Assembly: GCF_000733855.1 (NCBI RefSeq)
Contig: NZ_JPOJ01000001.1
Location: forward strand, 1,922,001 to 1,986,000
DNA from: Methylomicrobium agile
GTDB taxonomy: Bacteria > Pseudomonadota > Gammaproteobacteria > Methylococcales > Methylomonadaceae
Direction: 5' to 3'
Length of the DNA: 64,000 bases
Numbering within the stretch: the stretch's first letter is position 1; the number at the start of each line of letters is the position of its first letter. The notes below the pieces were generated by a model that saw only the letters and a list, made by a program, of their open reading frames with translations, did not search any database and was not told where the DNA came from. Positions 26,400-34,351 of this stretch are shown piece by piece. The translations under genes were made by a program, and so were the position numbers.

Positions 26400-26711
26400 G
26401 TGTTCGAAATCGGCTTATCGGAATTAATGATGGTCGGCCTGGTCGCGCTGGTCGTGATCGGCCCGGAAAAACTGCCCGCGGTGGCGCGGCATGCGGGCTT
26501 CTGGCTGGGCAAGTCCCGGCGGACGATCGCGGCGGTCAAGGCGGAAATGCAGCGCGAATTACAGGCCGAGGAATTGCGGCGGCAGTGGGCCGCCGGAGAG
26601 CTGCAAAGTGCGCTGGACGACGGCAGGGCGGCGGCGATGGAAATCGATGCCGCGATGGACGCTCTGGCGGAGTCGGCGGCCGGACGTGATGCGCCTACAC
26701 CGTCATCCTGA
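26400..26711 (+). CDS. tatB: TatB-type twin-arginine translocase subunit
   Basis: 103 residues from a GTG start at 26400, which yields the expected MFEIGLSELMMVGLVALVVIGPEKLPAVAR opening (F-x-x-G-x-x-E and GP-x-x-LP are TatB hallmarks). An amphipathic helix and a charged region follow. TatB with TatC recognises twin-arginine signals, but tatC is not adjacent: the next gene is the sigma-54 activator. An upstream in-frame ATG at 26343 lies inside tatA and would place charged residues before the helix, so it was rejected. Confidence 0.88.
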   Translation: MFEIGLSELMMVGLVALVVIGPEKLPAVARHAGFWLGKSRRTIAAVKAEMQRELQAEELRRQWAAGELQSALDDGRAAAMEIDAAMDALAESAAGRDAPTPSS

Positions 26712-26948
26712 GCGCTCTTGAATAGCGGCATGCTCAATGCGAAGCATGGGCACGGCCTTATGCCGGAAATGCATTTGTAATTCGAATAATATCGTTTTTA
26801 AGCAGACGACAGAAACCCTATCATACAATCAAAACGGGTTTGAACGACGACTGGACGACCGGAGGTTTCGTTTCGCCCTTTATGAAAATTTTATCGATGA
26901 AAGCATTTTTCGGGAGCATGCCCCGATTCCAGCTAAAGAGGGACTCTG

Positions 26949-28031
26949 ATGACATTACTGGCTTTTGACGAACTGCAGTCGCGCTCGCAGTCGCTTTCGC
27001 TCCGGGCGACGGCAATGGTTTTCGAAGACCCCGTTTCCCGCCGCCTGCTCGAACAGATCGAACGGATTGCGCCCAGCGACGCCACCGTATTGATCATCGG
27101 CGAAACCGGCACCGGCAAGGAACTGGTCGCCCGCCACATTCACTCCCTCAGCCGGCGCAGCCGGAACACTTTCGGCGCCTTGAACTGCGCGGCATTGAGC
27201 GAAAACCTGATCGAAAGCGAATTGTTCGGCCACGAAAAAGGCGCTTTCACCGGCGCGTTGGCGGGCAAGGACGGCTGGTTCAAGATTGCCGACAAAGGTA
27301 CCCTGTTCCTCGACGAGGTCGGCGACTTGCCGCTGGGCCTGCAGGCCAAGCTGCTCAGGGTTCTGCAGGAGCGCGAGGTGGTCAGGGTCGGTTCCCGCCA
27401 GGCCGTGCCGGTGGATGTCAGGATCATCGCCGCCACCAACGTGAATCTGGAGGAAGCGGTGGCGGCCTCGCATTTCCGCGCCGACTTGTATTACCGGTTC
27501 AATGTCGCCACGATTCATCTGTCGCCGCTGCGCGATCGGCCCGGCGATATTCTGCCGCTGGCCCGGCACTTTCTGAAAATTTACGGCGACCGTCTGAGCT
27601 ACGGCGAGATCAATCTGTTGCCTGCCGCCGAGCAGTTATTGTTGAACTACGACTGGCCGGGCAACATCCGCGAGCTGGAAAACGCGATTCACCGCTCGCT
27701 GTTGGTCTGCCCCGGCAATCGCCTCCGGCCCGAAGATTTCAAGCTGTCCGGCGTCCGCGCCGTCGATGCTACACCCGCGATATCGATCACTTCTTTGGAG
27801 AATGCGCTGCTGCGCCTCTGCGAACAAGCGCCGCCCCAGTTATACGATCTGATCGAGGAAACGGTGATCCGCACCGCGTTCGAGTTCTGCGAGGAAAACC
27901 AGGTGCAGACCGCCAAGCTGTTGAACATCAGCCGTAACGTGTTGCGGCATAAACTGGCGGTATACGGCATGTTGCCGAACGGCCAGAAAAAAACCGCCGA
28001 CGGCGGGATAGCCGCGGTGGCGCTGGCTTAG
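26949..28031 (+). CDS. Sigma-54-dependent transcriptional activator without a sensor domain (PspF/SfnR-like architecture)
   Basis: 360 residues. The AAA+ domain starts almost at once: Walker A G51-ETGTGKE, the sigma-54-contacting GAFTGA loop at 98-103, Walker B GTLFLDEVGDLPL, the R-finger region FRADLYYRFN and the PGNIREL sensor II. The C-terminal Fis-type helix-turn-helix reads FEFCEENQVQTAKLLNISRNVLRHKLAVYGML. No receiver, GAF or PAS domain precedes the AAA+ part. The leader (SLSLRATAMVFEDPVSRRLLEQIERIAP) resembles my memory of SfnR, an activator of organosulfur use in Pseudomonas. Three -24/-12 promoters lie within 14 kb upstream, so it is the obvious activator of this locus. Its start overlaps an upstream TGA (TGATG). 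Confidence 0.92.
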   Translation: MTLLAFDELQSRSQSLSLRATAMVFEDPVSRRLLEQIERIAPSDATVLIIGETGTGKELVARHIHSLSRRSRNTFGALNCAALSENLIESELFGHEKGAFTGALAGKDGWFKIADKGTLFLDEVGDLPLGLQAKLLRVLQEREVVRVGSRQAVPVDVRIIAATNVNLEEAVAASHFRADLYYRFNVATIHLSPLRDRPGDILPLARHFLKIYGDRLSYGEINLLPAAEQLLLNYDWPGNIRELENAIHRSLLVCPGNRLRPEDFKLSGVRAVDATPAISITSLENALLRLCEQAPPQLYDLIEETVIRTAFEFCEENQVQTAKLLNISRNVLRHKLAVYGMLPNGQKKTADGGIAAVALA

Positions 28032-28136
28032 GATGTGGCTAAAAATCATTTTCCGGCATGCTGCCCCGATCGTTTTCACCGCGGCGCGCGTTCTCGTAGG
28101 GCGGCAACGGGGCGGAGGCGTTTTTTAAACACAAGT

Positions 28137-28192
28137 GTAGGGTACGCTGTGCGTACCATTGGGGATGAAAAGGTACGCACAGCGTACCCTAC
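28137..28192. repeat. Family B palindromic element
   Basis: GTAGGGTACGCTGTGCGTACC, loop, GGTACGCACAGCGTACCCTAC; full copy. Confidence 0.9.
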
Positions 28193-28201
28193 AACTACAA
28201 C

Positions 28202-28241
28202 GCATGCCGGACGGGATATTTATTCCGTCCGTAACGTTTGA
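28202..28241. repeat. Family F palindrome
   Basis: GCATGCCGGACGGGATATT followed by TATTCCGTCCGTAACGTTTG. It follows a family B copy directly, as at 12970. Confidence 0.75.
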
Positions 28242-28251
28242 AGACAGGGCC

Positions 28252-28336
28252 GTAGGATGTGGTGAGGAACGAACCGCATCGTTTGCGATTGGCATCGTTC
28301 GCGATTGATGCGGTTCCTATCGTCACCACATCCTAT
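28252..28336. repeat. Family C-like element (GTAGGATGTGGTGA...TCACCACATCCTAT)
   Basis: Arms GTAGGATGTGGTGA and TCACCACATCCTAT with inner GAACCGCATCG/GATGCGGTTC complementarity. It forms the third element of a B-F-C string ending at the transposase remnant. Confidence 0.75.
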
Positions 28337-28346
28337 GACCCTCCAG

Positions 28347-28538
28347 ATGACGCGGCATATTTCCGTGAACATCAAAGATGGCTTTGCCGTGTTGCCTGAA
28401 CGTTGGGGGGTGGAGCGGACTTTTGCCTGGCTTGGACAGTTTCGGCTTTTCGCCAAGGATTTTGAAGTCCTCGCCGCCACCGCTGAAAGCGGGGTACGGA
28501 TTGCCATGATCACATTAATCCTTGCAAAATGCTTGTGA
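28347..28538 (+). pseudogene. IS5-family transposase remnant (C-terminal end only)
   Basis: The last 60 or so codons of a DDE transposase: GFAVLPERWGVERTFAWLGQF then RLFAKDFEVLAA and an Ala/Leu-rich tail. This matches the conserved 'RWVVERTFAWL..YRRL..DYE' end of IS5/IS427-type enzymes, including the final catalytic Glu. The rest of the gene and both IS ends are missing, and a repeat element abuts the 5' side. It is a decayed insertion, not functional. Confidence 0.75.
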
Positions 28539-28606
28539 TGTTTTGCAAGACAGCTTCTAAATCCCGTCCCGCTCAGTTTCCGACGACAACGATCCCGGAC
28601 GCTTCA

Positions 28607-29479
28607 TCATGCGTATAACGGCGCCTCGGTTTTTTCCCAGCCTAAATACGGGGTGCCGTAAAAGTCTCCTTCGACCAGCTCGAAACCCGTGTTCTGCGCC
28701 AGCGCACTGCCTTTGATCTGGGTCACGTTCGCCAGCAGGCTTTGCCCGCCGATCGAGCGGACCAGCGCATTCCATTGGCTCAGTTTCTCGATCATTCCGG
28801 CTTCGCGTATCCGGTCCAGCGAATTGGCCGACAGGCTGACGAAATTCGGTTCCAATGCCTGAATGAGCTGGTTGGCTTGCCGGCCGAGCGCGGCATAGTC
28901 GAATTTCAGCGCGATTCGATAGCCGCGGCTCCGGTAATTTTCCAGGCCTTGGTTCAACTGCTGCTGAAAACGCGCATAGGCGGGACTGACCGGCACCGTA
29001 ATCGCCACGTTGCGGGTTTCCAGTCCGCAGCGGACGATGATTTCCTCGAAATAGACGCCGTGATTTTCCCTCACGCCGAGAATATGCCGCGGATCGACAT
29101 CCAGAAACAAGGCGTCGGTCTCCGACTGCGCCGGCAGCAAGAGATAATTCAGCATGTGGACGGTCCGCGACAGCCTGTCGAAATTCAGGATCGACAGCGT
29201 ATCGATCGAGGGAGACAACGGGTGCTTCAGCAAATGCTCGATGTCGTCTCCGTATAAAGGTTCCGCCGGACTGTTGGTCAGCACCTGTCCAGCGCAGTAT
29301 CCGGCGATCCGCGACGGATTTTCGGTCGCCCGGACCGGCGACAGCCGGCTGCCGATCTGAATCGGGCCGAATAAACCGTGAACGACGCCGTTATTGAAGA
29401 CGAACGGCCGCGAATTGCCGTGAAATCCCAATCGGTCGTTGAAGTGTTCGACTAACTGCTGTAATGGCATGGTATGCAA
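28607..29479 (-). CDS. Degenerate EAL-domain-like protein
   Basis: 290 residues, soluble, no signal peptide. The C-terminal half has EAL-fold landmarks in altered form: LFLDVDPRHILG (in place of LSVNLSP-type), EEIIVRCGLE, GYRIALKFDYAALGRQANQLIQALEPNFVSLSAN (matching 'G..IAIDDFGTGYSSL..L..L..D.IKID') and QIKGSALAQNTGFELVEGDFYGTPYLG (matching 'AEGVET...L..LGCD..QGY.F..P'). The EAL signature and most catalytic metal ligands are missing, so phosphodiesterase activity is unlikely; it may bind c-di-GMP or a protein. Two near starts exist (29479, 29470). A GGDEF-EAL protein is encoded 1.4 kb away. Confidence 0.6.
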   Translation of the reverse strand: MHTMPLQQLVEHFNDRLGFHGNSRPFVFNNGVVHGLFGPIQIGSRLSPVRATENPSRIAGYCAGQVLTNSPAEPLYGDDIEHLLKHPLSPSIDTLSILNFDRLSRTVHMLNYLLLPAQSETDALFLDVDPRHILGVRENHGVYFEEIIVRCGLETRNVAITVPVSPAYARFQQQLNQGLENYRSRGYRIALKFDYAALGRQANQLIQALEPNFVSLSANSLDRIREAGMIEKLSQWNALVRSIGGQSLLANVTQIKGSALAQNTGFELVEGDFYGTPYLGWEKTEAPLYA

Positions 29480-29806
29480 GCCCTAAATAAAACGCGCGGG
29501 AAAATGACCCATGATTAACGATAACCGATAGGTTAGGGCATTCGGCGGGCGAAAGGAAACGATAGTTTTAGAAATCCATATCTAAATCGATAATAACCTG
29601 ATCACTGCGTAGAGAGAGCGGTAGGGCGTTTTCGCGATAGCAAAACGCCAATCCGTAATCCGTAAGGCGGAACCGGCTCTGCCGGGTTCCGCCGCAGGAT
29701 GACGGATCGCTGAGTGTAACGGCGGATCGCCTGTCGGCATCCGCCCTACAAGAGCTTTCACGGTAAAAAGGTCGGCAAAGAGGGGGCCGGCCCGTAATCC
29801 AAGAGG
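29480..29806. other. Intergenic spacer with a family A element
   Basis: Apart from the family A copy at 29621-29749, nothing is recognised. It includes the upstream region of the degenerate EAL gene, which is A/T-rich around 29485-29530. Confidence 0.6.
29621..29749 (-). repeat. Family A interspersed element (long form, inverted)
   Basis: GTAGGGCGTTTTCGCGATAGC...GGAACCGGCTCTGCCGGGTTCC...CCGCCCTAC: the reverse complement layout of the copy at 10458-10581, including its extra hairpin. Confidence 0.85.
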
Positions 29807-30586
29807 TCATCCCGGATTGTGCGTGCGCTGCGCCACCAGGTGAACGTAGCGCCCCATGTCCCGGTAGGTGGGCATCCGGCAATAACGGTATTCCAGCTCG
29901 AACAGTTCGGCCGGATCGCTGTTTTTCAGGGCCTCTTTGTCGAGATAGTCGTGGAATACCCGAATGCCGGTATGCGCCATGATCTTGAATCCCCACGTTT
30001 CGAGCTGTTCGAGAATTTTGTGCGGATATTGCGGATTGGGCGGGGTCAGCTTGTCGCCCTTGCCGAGATAGCTGTCGTCCAACAGGTGCCTGAGACGCCA
30101 GCCGCCTTTCAGCGCATTGGTGTAAACCATCGCGTTCCGGTTGTAGAACAGCAACGACAGGTAGCCTCCCGTTGCGACCCGGTCGGCGATGATCTGCAGC
30201 GTCGGGATCGGCTCCGCCAGCCATTCCAGCAGCGCATGGCACAGAACCAAGTCGAAGCGGGGCAGTTCGGGTGCCAGCGCCTGCGCCGCCCGGTGGTGGA
30301 ACTGGGCTTCCAGCCTCTGGCTCAGGAAAAGTTGTTCGGCGCGGGCCAGCATTTTTTCGGACAGATCGCACAGCGTCAGCCGGTGCCCTTTTTCGGCCAG
30401 TTCCGCGCTGATTTGCGCGAAGCCGCAGCCGGCGTCCCAAACGGTGAGCGGCTCGGGGTAGCGGTAGAAGGGATCGAGATCCTCTTTCAGCAGCTTGAGG
30501 CGCCAGTCGCCCTTTGCGGTCGCATAGATTTTCTTCTCGAATCGCTCGATCAGTTTATCGAAATTTTTGTCCTGTTTGAGTTTCAT
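29807..30586 (-). CDS. cmoM: tRNA 5-carboxymethoxyuridine methyltransferase
   Basis: 259 residues, class I SAM methyltransferase. Motif I is VWDAGCGFAQISAELAEKGH, motif II LTLCDLSEKMLARAEQL, then FDLVLCHALLEWLAEP and LSLLFYNRNAMVYTN. The C-terminal part (KIMAHTGIRVFHDYL, LELEYRYCRMPTYRDMGRYVHLVAQ) matches E. coli CmoM (formerly SmtA) closely along its length. The enzyme methylates cmo5U to mcmo5U at the wobble position of certain tRNAs in the cytoplasm. It stands alone between repeat-filled spacers, with no cmoA or cmoB in view. Confidence 0.88.
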   Translation of the reverse strand: MKLKQDKNFDKLIERFEKKIYATAKGDWRLKLLKEDLDPFYRYPEPLTVWDAGCGFAQISAELAEKGHRLTLCDLSEKMLARAEQLFLSQRLEAQFHHRAAQALAPELPRFDLVLCHALLEWLAEPIPTLQIIADRVATGGYLSLLFYNRNAMVYTNALKGGWRLRHLLDDSYLGKGDKLTPPNPQYPHKILEQLETWGFKIMAHTGIRVFHDYLDKEALKNSDPAELFELEYRYCRMPTYRDMGRYVHLVAQRTHNPG

Positions 30587-30740
30587 GGCCGCTCGCCGTT
30601 TGCCGTCTTCGGCGGGGCTGCCGAAGCGCGGCCTTTAGCTTATCAAATCCGCACGCGGTGCACACCCGCCTGTCAGGCGGCTTTGATCGAGGATGTGGCT
30701 AAAAATAATCTCCCGGCATGCCGCTGATCGCTCCTCATTT

Positions 30741-30791
30741 GTAGGTACGCCGTGCGTACCTGAGGGGCAAGGTACGCACAGCGTACCCTAC
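30741..30791. repeat. Family B palindromic element (short left arm)
   Basis: GTAGGTACGCCGTGCGTACC, loop, GGTACGCACAGCGTACCCTAC. The left arm has lost one GG step relative to other copies. Confidence 0.88.
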
Positions 30792-30843
30792 AGAGGTTCC
30801 TCGGGCAGGGGAGCAAGCCGGCAGAGCGACAAAGCGCGCGTTG

Positions 30844-32967
30844 TCACTCCGGTTCGGAGCTTTCTTTACCGAAAGGAGGCGATTGCAGCCGCTGCGCGAT
30901 ATCCCGATTGTTCAGCATTTGCGCGATCCGCCCGCAGGGGACCGGCTGTCCGAACAAGAACCCCTGCACGGCGTCGCAGCCGTAGCGCTTGACGTAATCG
31001 TACTGGAGCCGGGTCTCGACGCCTTCGGCCACGACTTTCAGATTCAGGTTGTGAGCCATGGCGATGATGGTCCGCACGAGCGTTTCGTCGTCGGGGTCCT
31101 GGCCCAGGTCGCGTACGAACGATTGGTCGATTTTCAGGGTGTGCAGCGGCAACTGTTTCAGCCGGCTCAGCGAAGAGTAGGCGGTGCCGAAATCGTCGAT
31201 GCTGACCTCGATGCCGAGCTCCCTGACCCATTCCAGGACTTTCCGGGCGTTGGCGTTGCCGGGCCCGAACAGGCTTTCGGTAATCTCCAGTTCGAGTTTG
31301 ACGCCCGGAAAGCCCGTGCGCCGGAGGATGCCGGAAATCACCAAGTGCAGGTCTTCCCGGATAAACTGCGCGGGAGACAGGTTCACGGCCAGGCGGATAT
31401 CCTTGTCGGCCTGAGTGCACCAGGGCCGCATTTCGCGGCAGGCGGTTTCGAGAACCCACTCGTCGATCGAGGCAATCAGGCCGCATTCCTCGGCCAGCGG
31501 GATGAATTCCGCGGGCGCAATGGGCCCTTCTTCGGGGTCGTCCCAGCGCACCAGGGCTTCGAAGCCGACAATCTCCAGACTGACCGTCTCGCGCCGGGAT
31601 TGATAGAGGATGCTCAATCCGCCTTCGCGGATGGCTTGTTTTAATTTGGTTTCCAGCGCCAGGCGGCGTTCGGCGCGGGCGTTCATGTCGGCCGAAAAGA
31701 AAGTGTACTGGTTGCCGCCGCGGTCCTTGGAACGGTACATGGCGGTGTCGGCGTTCTTGACGATCGTCTCGGCGCGGCTGCCGTCCTCCGGGAACAGGCT
31801 GACTCCGATGCTGGCCGTTACATGCAGGCTGTAGCCGTCCACCTGGATCGGCTCGGCGATCGCGGCGGTGATTTTCATCGCCACCTCGGACGCATCGGTT
31901 TCCTGGCGGGGCTGCGGCAACAGCACCGCAAATTCGTCGCCGCCGAGGCGGGCCAGCGTGTCGCTGCTTCGCAAGCAGGCTTTCAGCCGTTGCGCCACCT
32001 GGATTAGAAGCTTGTCTCCGACGGCGTGGCCCAAGGTATCGTTGATAATCTTGAAGCGGTCCAGGTCGAGGAACATCACCGCGATGCGCCGGCCTTCGCG
32101 CTTGGCCTGGCTGGCCGCCAGGCGAAGATGGTCGTCGAAGGTGACGCGGTTGGACAGGCCGGTCAGCGTATCATGGTAGGCTTGGTGCTCCAGTTGCCGC
32201 GTCAATTCGGTCAGCTCCCGGGTGCGCGCGCGCACCTTTTCTTCCAGCTCGTTGCGCGCCTTCTGCAGTTCGATGTCGCGCAGTTGAATCTGGCTCAGCA
32301 TGCCGTTGAAGTCGTCGACCAGCGCGCCGATCTCGTCGGCGGACAGTTTTTCGGCACGCAGGCTGTAATCCTGTGACTCGGACACGCGCCGGGCCGTCCG
32401 GGCGAGTTTCAGGATCGGCTCGGATACGAGCCGCTGGAGCCGGCTGGAAAACAGTACGGCAATCAGGAGCGACAGCGAAAACACGCCGGCGCCGATGGCC
32501 AGCTCCCGCAACTGCCGGTGTTTCCATCCGCTGAGGTCCGAGATCAGCATGACGCTGCCGATGCGATCGCCGTCGAAAACGATCGGCGAAACGGCGAACA
32601 GATTGCCGTTGACGATTCCCGAATCCTGTTCCGGCACGATGGCCGGAACGCTTCCGGTTTCTCGCGTGTAATGCGCAAATAGCCGGCCTTGAGCCGAGAA
32701 CAGGGCCGCGCCGACGATATCCGGTTCTTTCTTCAGGCTCGACAGCGTATCGAGCGCCGCGTCCGGATCGCCGAATGCCAAGGCCGCCACGGTATTGAAG
32801 CCGATGATATCGGCCTGGGTGCGGAGTCTGTCGAACATTGCATGGCGCAACGACAGGAGATCGTTTACGGCGAAGCCGAAGACCGATAACAGCAGGGCGC
32901 AGCTGCTGGTCAGCAGCAGCAGGCGCATCAGTTTTTTTCTCAGCGAGGTTTTGCCTGTGATAATCAT
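30844..32967 (-). CDS. YfiN-like membrane GGDEF-EAL c-di-GMP protein
   Basis: 707 residues. Membrane helix near 15-35, a periplasmic CHASE8-like sensor (RTQADIIGFNTVAALAFGDPDAALDTLSSL), a second helix near 150-175, then HAMP and a coiled coil. GGDEF with an intact GGDEF motif near residue 340 is followed by EAL with FEALVRW near 468, VNLSPAQF, LEITES, IDDFGTAYSSL, KIDQSFV and VAEGVET. Both cyclase and phosphodiesterase sites look complete. YfiN (TpbB/DgcN) has the same sensor but normally lacks EAL. The yfiR-like gene ends 6 bases upstream on the same strand, so YfiR-type periplasmic repression is likely. No yfiB follows. Confidence 0.87.
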   Translation of the reverse strand: MIITGKTSLRKKLMRLLLLTSSCALLLSVFGFAVNDLLSLRHAMFDRLRTQADIIGFNTVAALAFGDPDAALDTLSSLKKEPDIVGAALFSAQGRLFAHYTRETGSVPAIVPEQDSGIVNGNLFAVSPIVFDGDRIGSVMLISDLSGWKHRQLRELAIGAGVFSLSLLIAVLFSSRLQRLVSEPILKLARTARRVSESQDYSLRAEKLSADEIGALVDDFNGMLSQIQLRDIELQKARNELEEKVRARTRELTELTRQLEHQAYHDTLTGLSNRVTFDDHLRLAASQAKREGRRIAVMFLDLDRFKIINDTLGHAVGDKLLIQVAQRLKACLRSSDTLARLGGDEFAVLLPQPRQETDASEVAMKITAAIAEPIQVDGYSLHVTASIGVSLFPEDGSRAETIVKNADTAMYRSKDRGGNQYTFFSADMNARAERRLALETKLKQAIREGGLSILYQSRRETVSLEIVGFEALVRWDDPEEGPIAPAEFIPLAEECGLIASIDEWVLETACREMRPWCTQADKDIRLAVNLSPAQFIREDLHLVISGILRRTGFPGVKLELEITESLFGPGNANARKVLEWVRELGIEVSIDDFGTAYSSLSRLKQLPLHTLKIDQSFVRDLGQDPDDETLVRTIIAMAHNLNLKVVAEGVETRLQYDYVKRYGCDAVQGFLFGQPVPCGRIAQMLNNRDIAQRLQSPPFGKESSEPE

Positions 32968-32972
32968 AAGCT

Positions 32973-33602
32973 TCAGGTTCCGTCGCCGACGATTTTGGCT
33001 AGTTTGAGCAGATTGGAGCTCATCCGGAGGCCGGTCCTGCGCGCCTTGGCCAGATTGATTTCGAAGCCGATCCTCGCCGCGTTGCGCACCAGCGTTATCA
33101 GGGCGGGCCGATGCGGGGAAGGGAGATCGGTGTCCGTCAGATCGGCGATCGTCAGCAGGGGGCGGTTCGGGGCTTGCCGGGACTCTTCGCTGAAGTGCCG
33201 CATTTCATCCGGCCCGACCAGCAGGATGCGGCAGGAATCGCTTTGTGCCAGCGACCGGATCAGGCCGATCTGTAAGGGACGCCCGTTTACGATTTTTCCT
33301 TCGATGGTCCGGATCGCTTCGCCGAAGGGATTGCTTCGATACAGGCACAGCAGCAGCGGGGTTACCTGCTGTTCGGGGGCTTCCTTCGGCCAGGAAACGA
33401 AACGCGCGATGTTCAGAACGAATGACGCTTTTATTCGCCCGGCGCGGTCGGTTTCCGTTTCCGCTTCTGCGAGCGGAGGCCATAAGGCGGCGAGCAAGGC
33501 TCCGGTCATTGCGTAACGCCGGATCCACCCCGGTTTGGGTAGGGGCTGCAGGCTGTCTCTAGCGGTTTTTGCCCGTCTTCCGATCCAGGGCCGCAACTCC
33601 AT
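32973..33602 (-). CDS. YfiR-like periplasmic repressor (DUF4154)
   Basis: 209 residues from the start at 33602 (GGGGG upstream); a later start at 33509 would give a tighter signal peptide (MTGALLAALWPPLAEA), and the frame is open back to 33779. The mature domain matches YfiR/DUF4154: RIKASFVLNIARFVSWPKEAPE, LLLCLYRSNPFGEAI, VNGRPLQIGLIRSL, SCRILLVGPDE, PLLTIADLTD, ALITLVRNAARIGFEINLAKARRTGLRMSSNLLKLAKIV. Two cysteines fit one disulfide. YfiR binds the periplasmic part of YfiN and keeps the cyclase off. The overlapping arrangement with the GGDEF-EAL gene supports the pair. Confidence 0.85.
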   Translation of the reverse strand: MELRPWIGRRAKTARDSLQPLPKPGWIRRYAMTGALLAALWPPLAEAETETDRAGRIKASFVLNIARFVSWPKEAPEQQVTPLLLCLYRSNPFGEAIRTIEGKIVNGRPLQIGLIRSLAQSDSCRILLVGPDEMRHFSEESRQAPNRPLLTIADLTDTDLPSPHRPALITLVRNAARIGFEINLAKARRTGLRMSSNLLKLAKIVGDGT

Positions 33603-34351
33603 GTGATGCAACCCCCACTTTCCGGCCGCGGCGTTCCGAGCCGAATGGTTAAAAACCGCGTAATCCTTGCCACTGACGTTGGGGACGGCCAACAGCGGCC
33701 CGGTTTCGGGAGGATTCAGGAAGCATTTGCTGAAATGAAAGCGACGTTCGAAATCCATATCGATGGCCTCGGTATGCATTCAGTTGAGTTCCAATGCGCA
33801 TGCGCGCGCCGCATCAGGCGATTGAAGCCGGTAACCGTGCCGCCTGCCAGGACCGCGCATCCCGTTGCGTTCATTATATCCCAGAGCCCGCCTTTGGTTT
33901 TCTATTTCGTATTCACGGTATTGGCTCAGAGCTGTAGAACTGTAGGGCGTTTTCGCGACAGCAAAACGCCAATGGCCTTCAAAGCGAGGCGGATTGCCTG
34001 GCGGCGAATCCGCCCAGCTCTATTTCGTATTCACGGGTTACCTCTGTAATAAACATCCGCCCGTTCCAACAAGTTGGCGGTTTCGTCTAGTTCGGGTGAT
34101 GCGGGGAATTATCTGAAAAATGGGGCCTGCCGGATTACGTTTTTCCCTCCCGTATCCTGCCGCTTGCCTTCCTCTGAACCGTTCATAAACTTCGACTCGG
34201 AAAGCGAAATTTGCTACAATGCCTGAGTTAACCACCGATTCAACCTGATCTTTCCGCAGCACATCGCCGGCGTGCCTGGGAAGGAGTGTAGGAACCAGCA
34301 ATGGCCGGTCAGCGCTGATAGCGTAGCGGCTTTGCTTAGAATAAAACAGCC
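33603..34351. other. Spacer between yfiR-like gene and gyrA, with one family A element
   Basis: Contains the family A copy at 33942-34016 and the gyrA upstream region. No gene is supported; the open frame upstream of the yfiR start (to 33779) shows no family features. Confidence 0.55.
33942..34016 (-). repeat. Family A interspersed element (short form, inverted)
   Basis: GTAGGGCGTTTTCGCGACAGC ... GGCGGATTGCCTGGCGGCG ... CCGCCC; the last bases of the right end differ (CAG in place of TAC). Confidence 0.8.

Noticed and set aside
26737-26949. 70-codon frame ending TGATG at the sigma-54 activator start
   Set aside because: The stop-start overlap is tempting, but the product has no recognisable fold and no clear ribosome site. 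Kept as a remark only.
33603-33779. N-terminal extension of the yfiR-like gene
   Set aside because: In frame, but it shows no conserved sequence and would push the signal peptide about 90 residues inwards.
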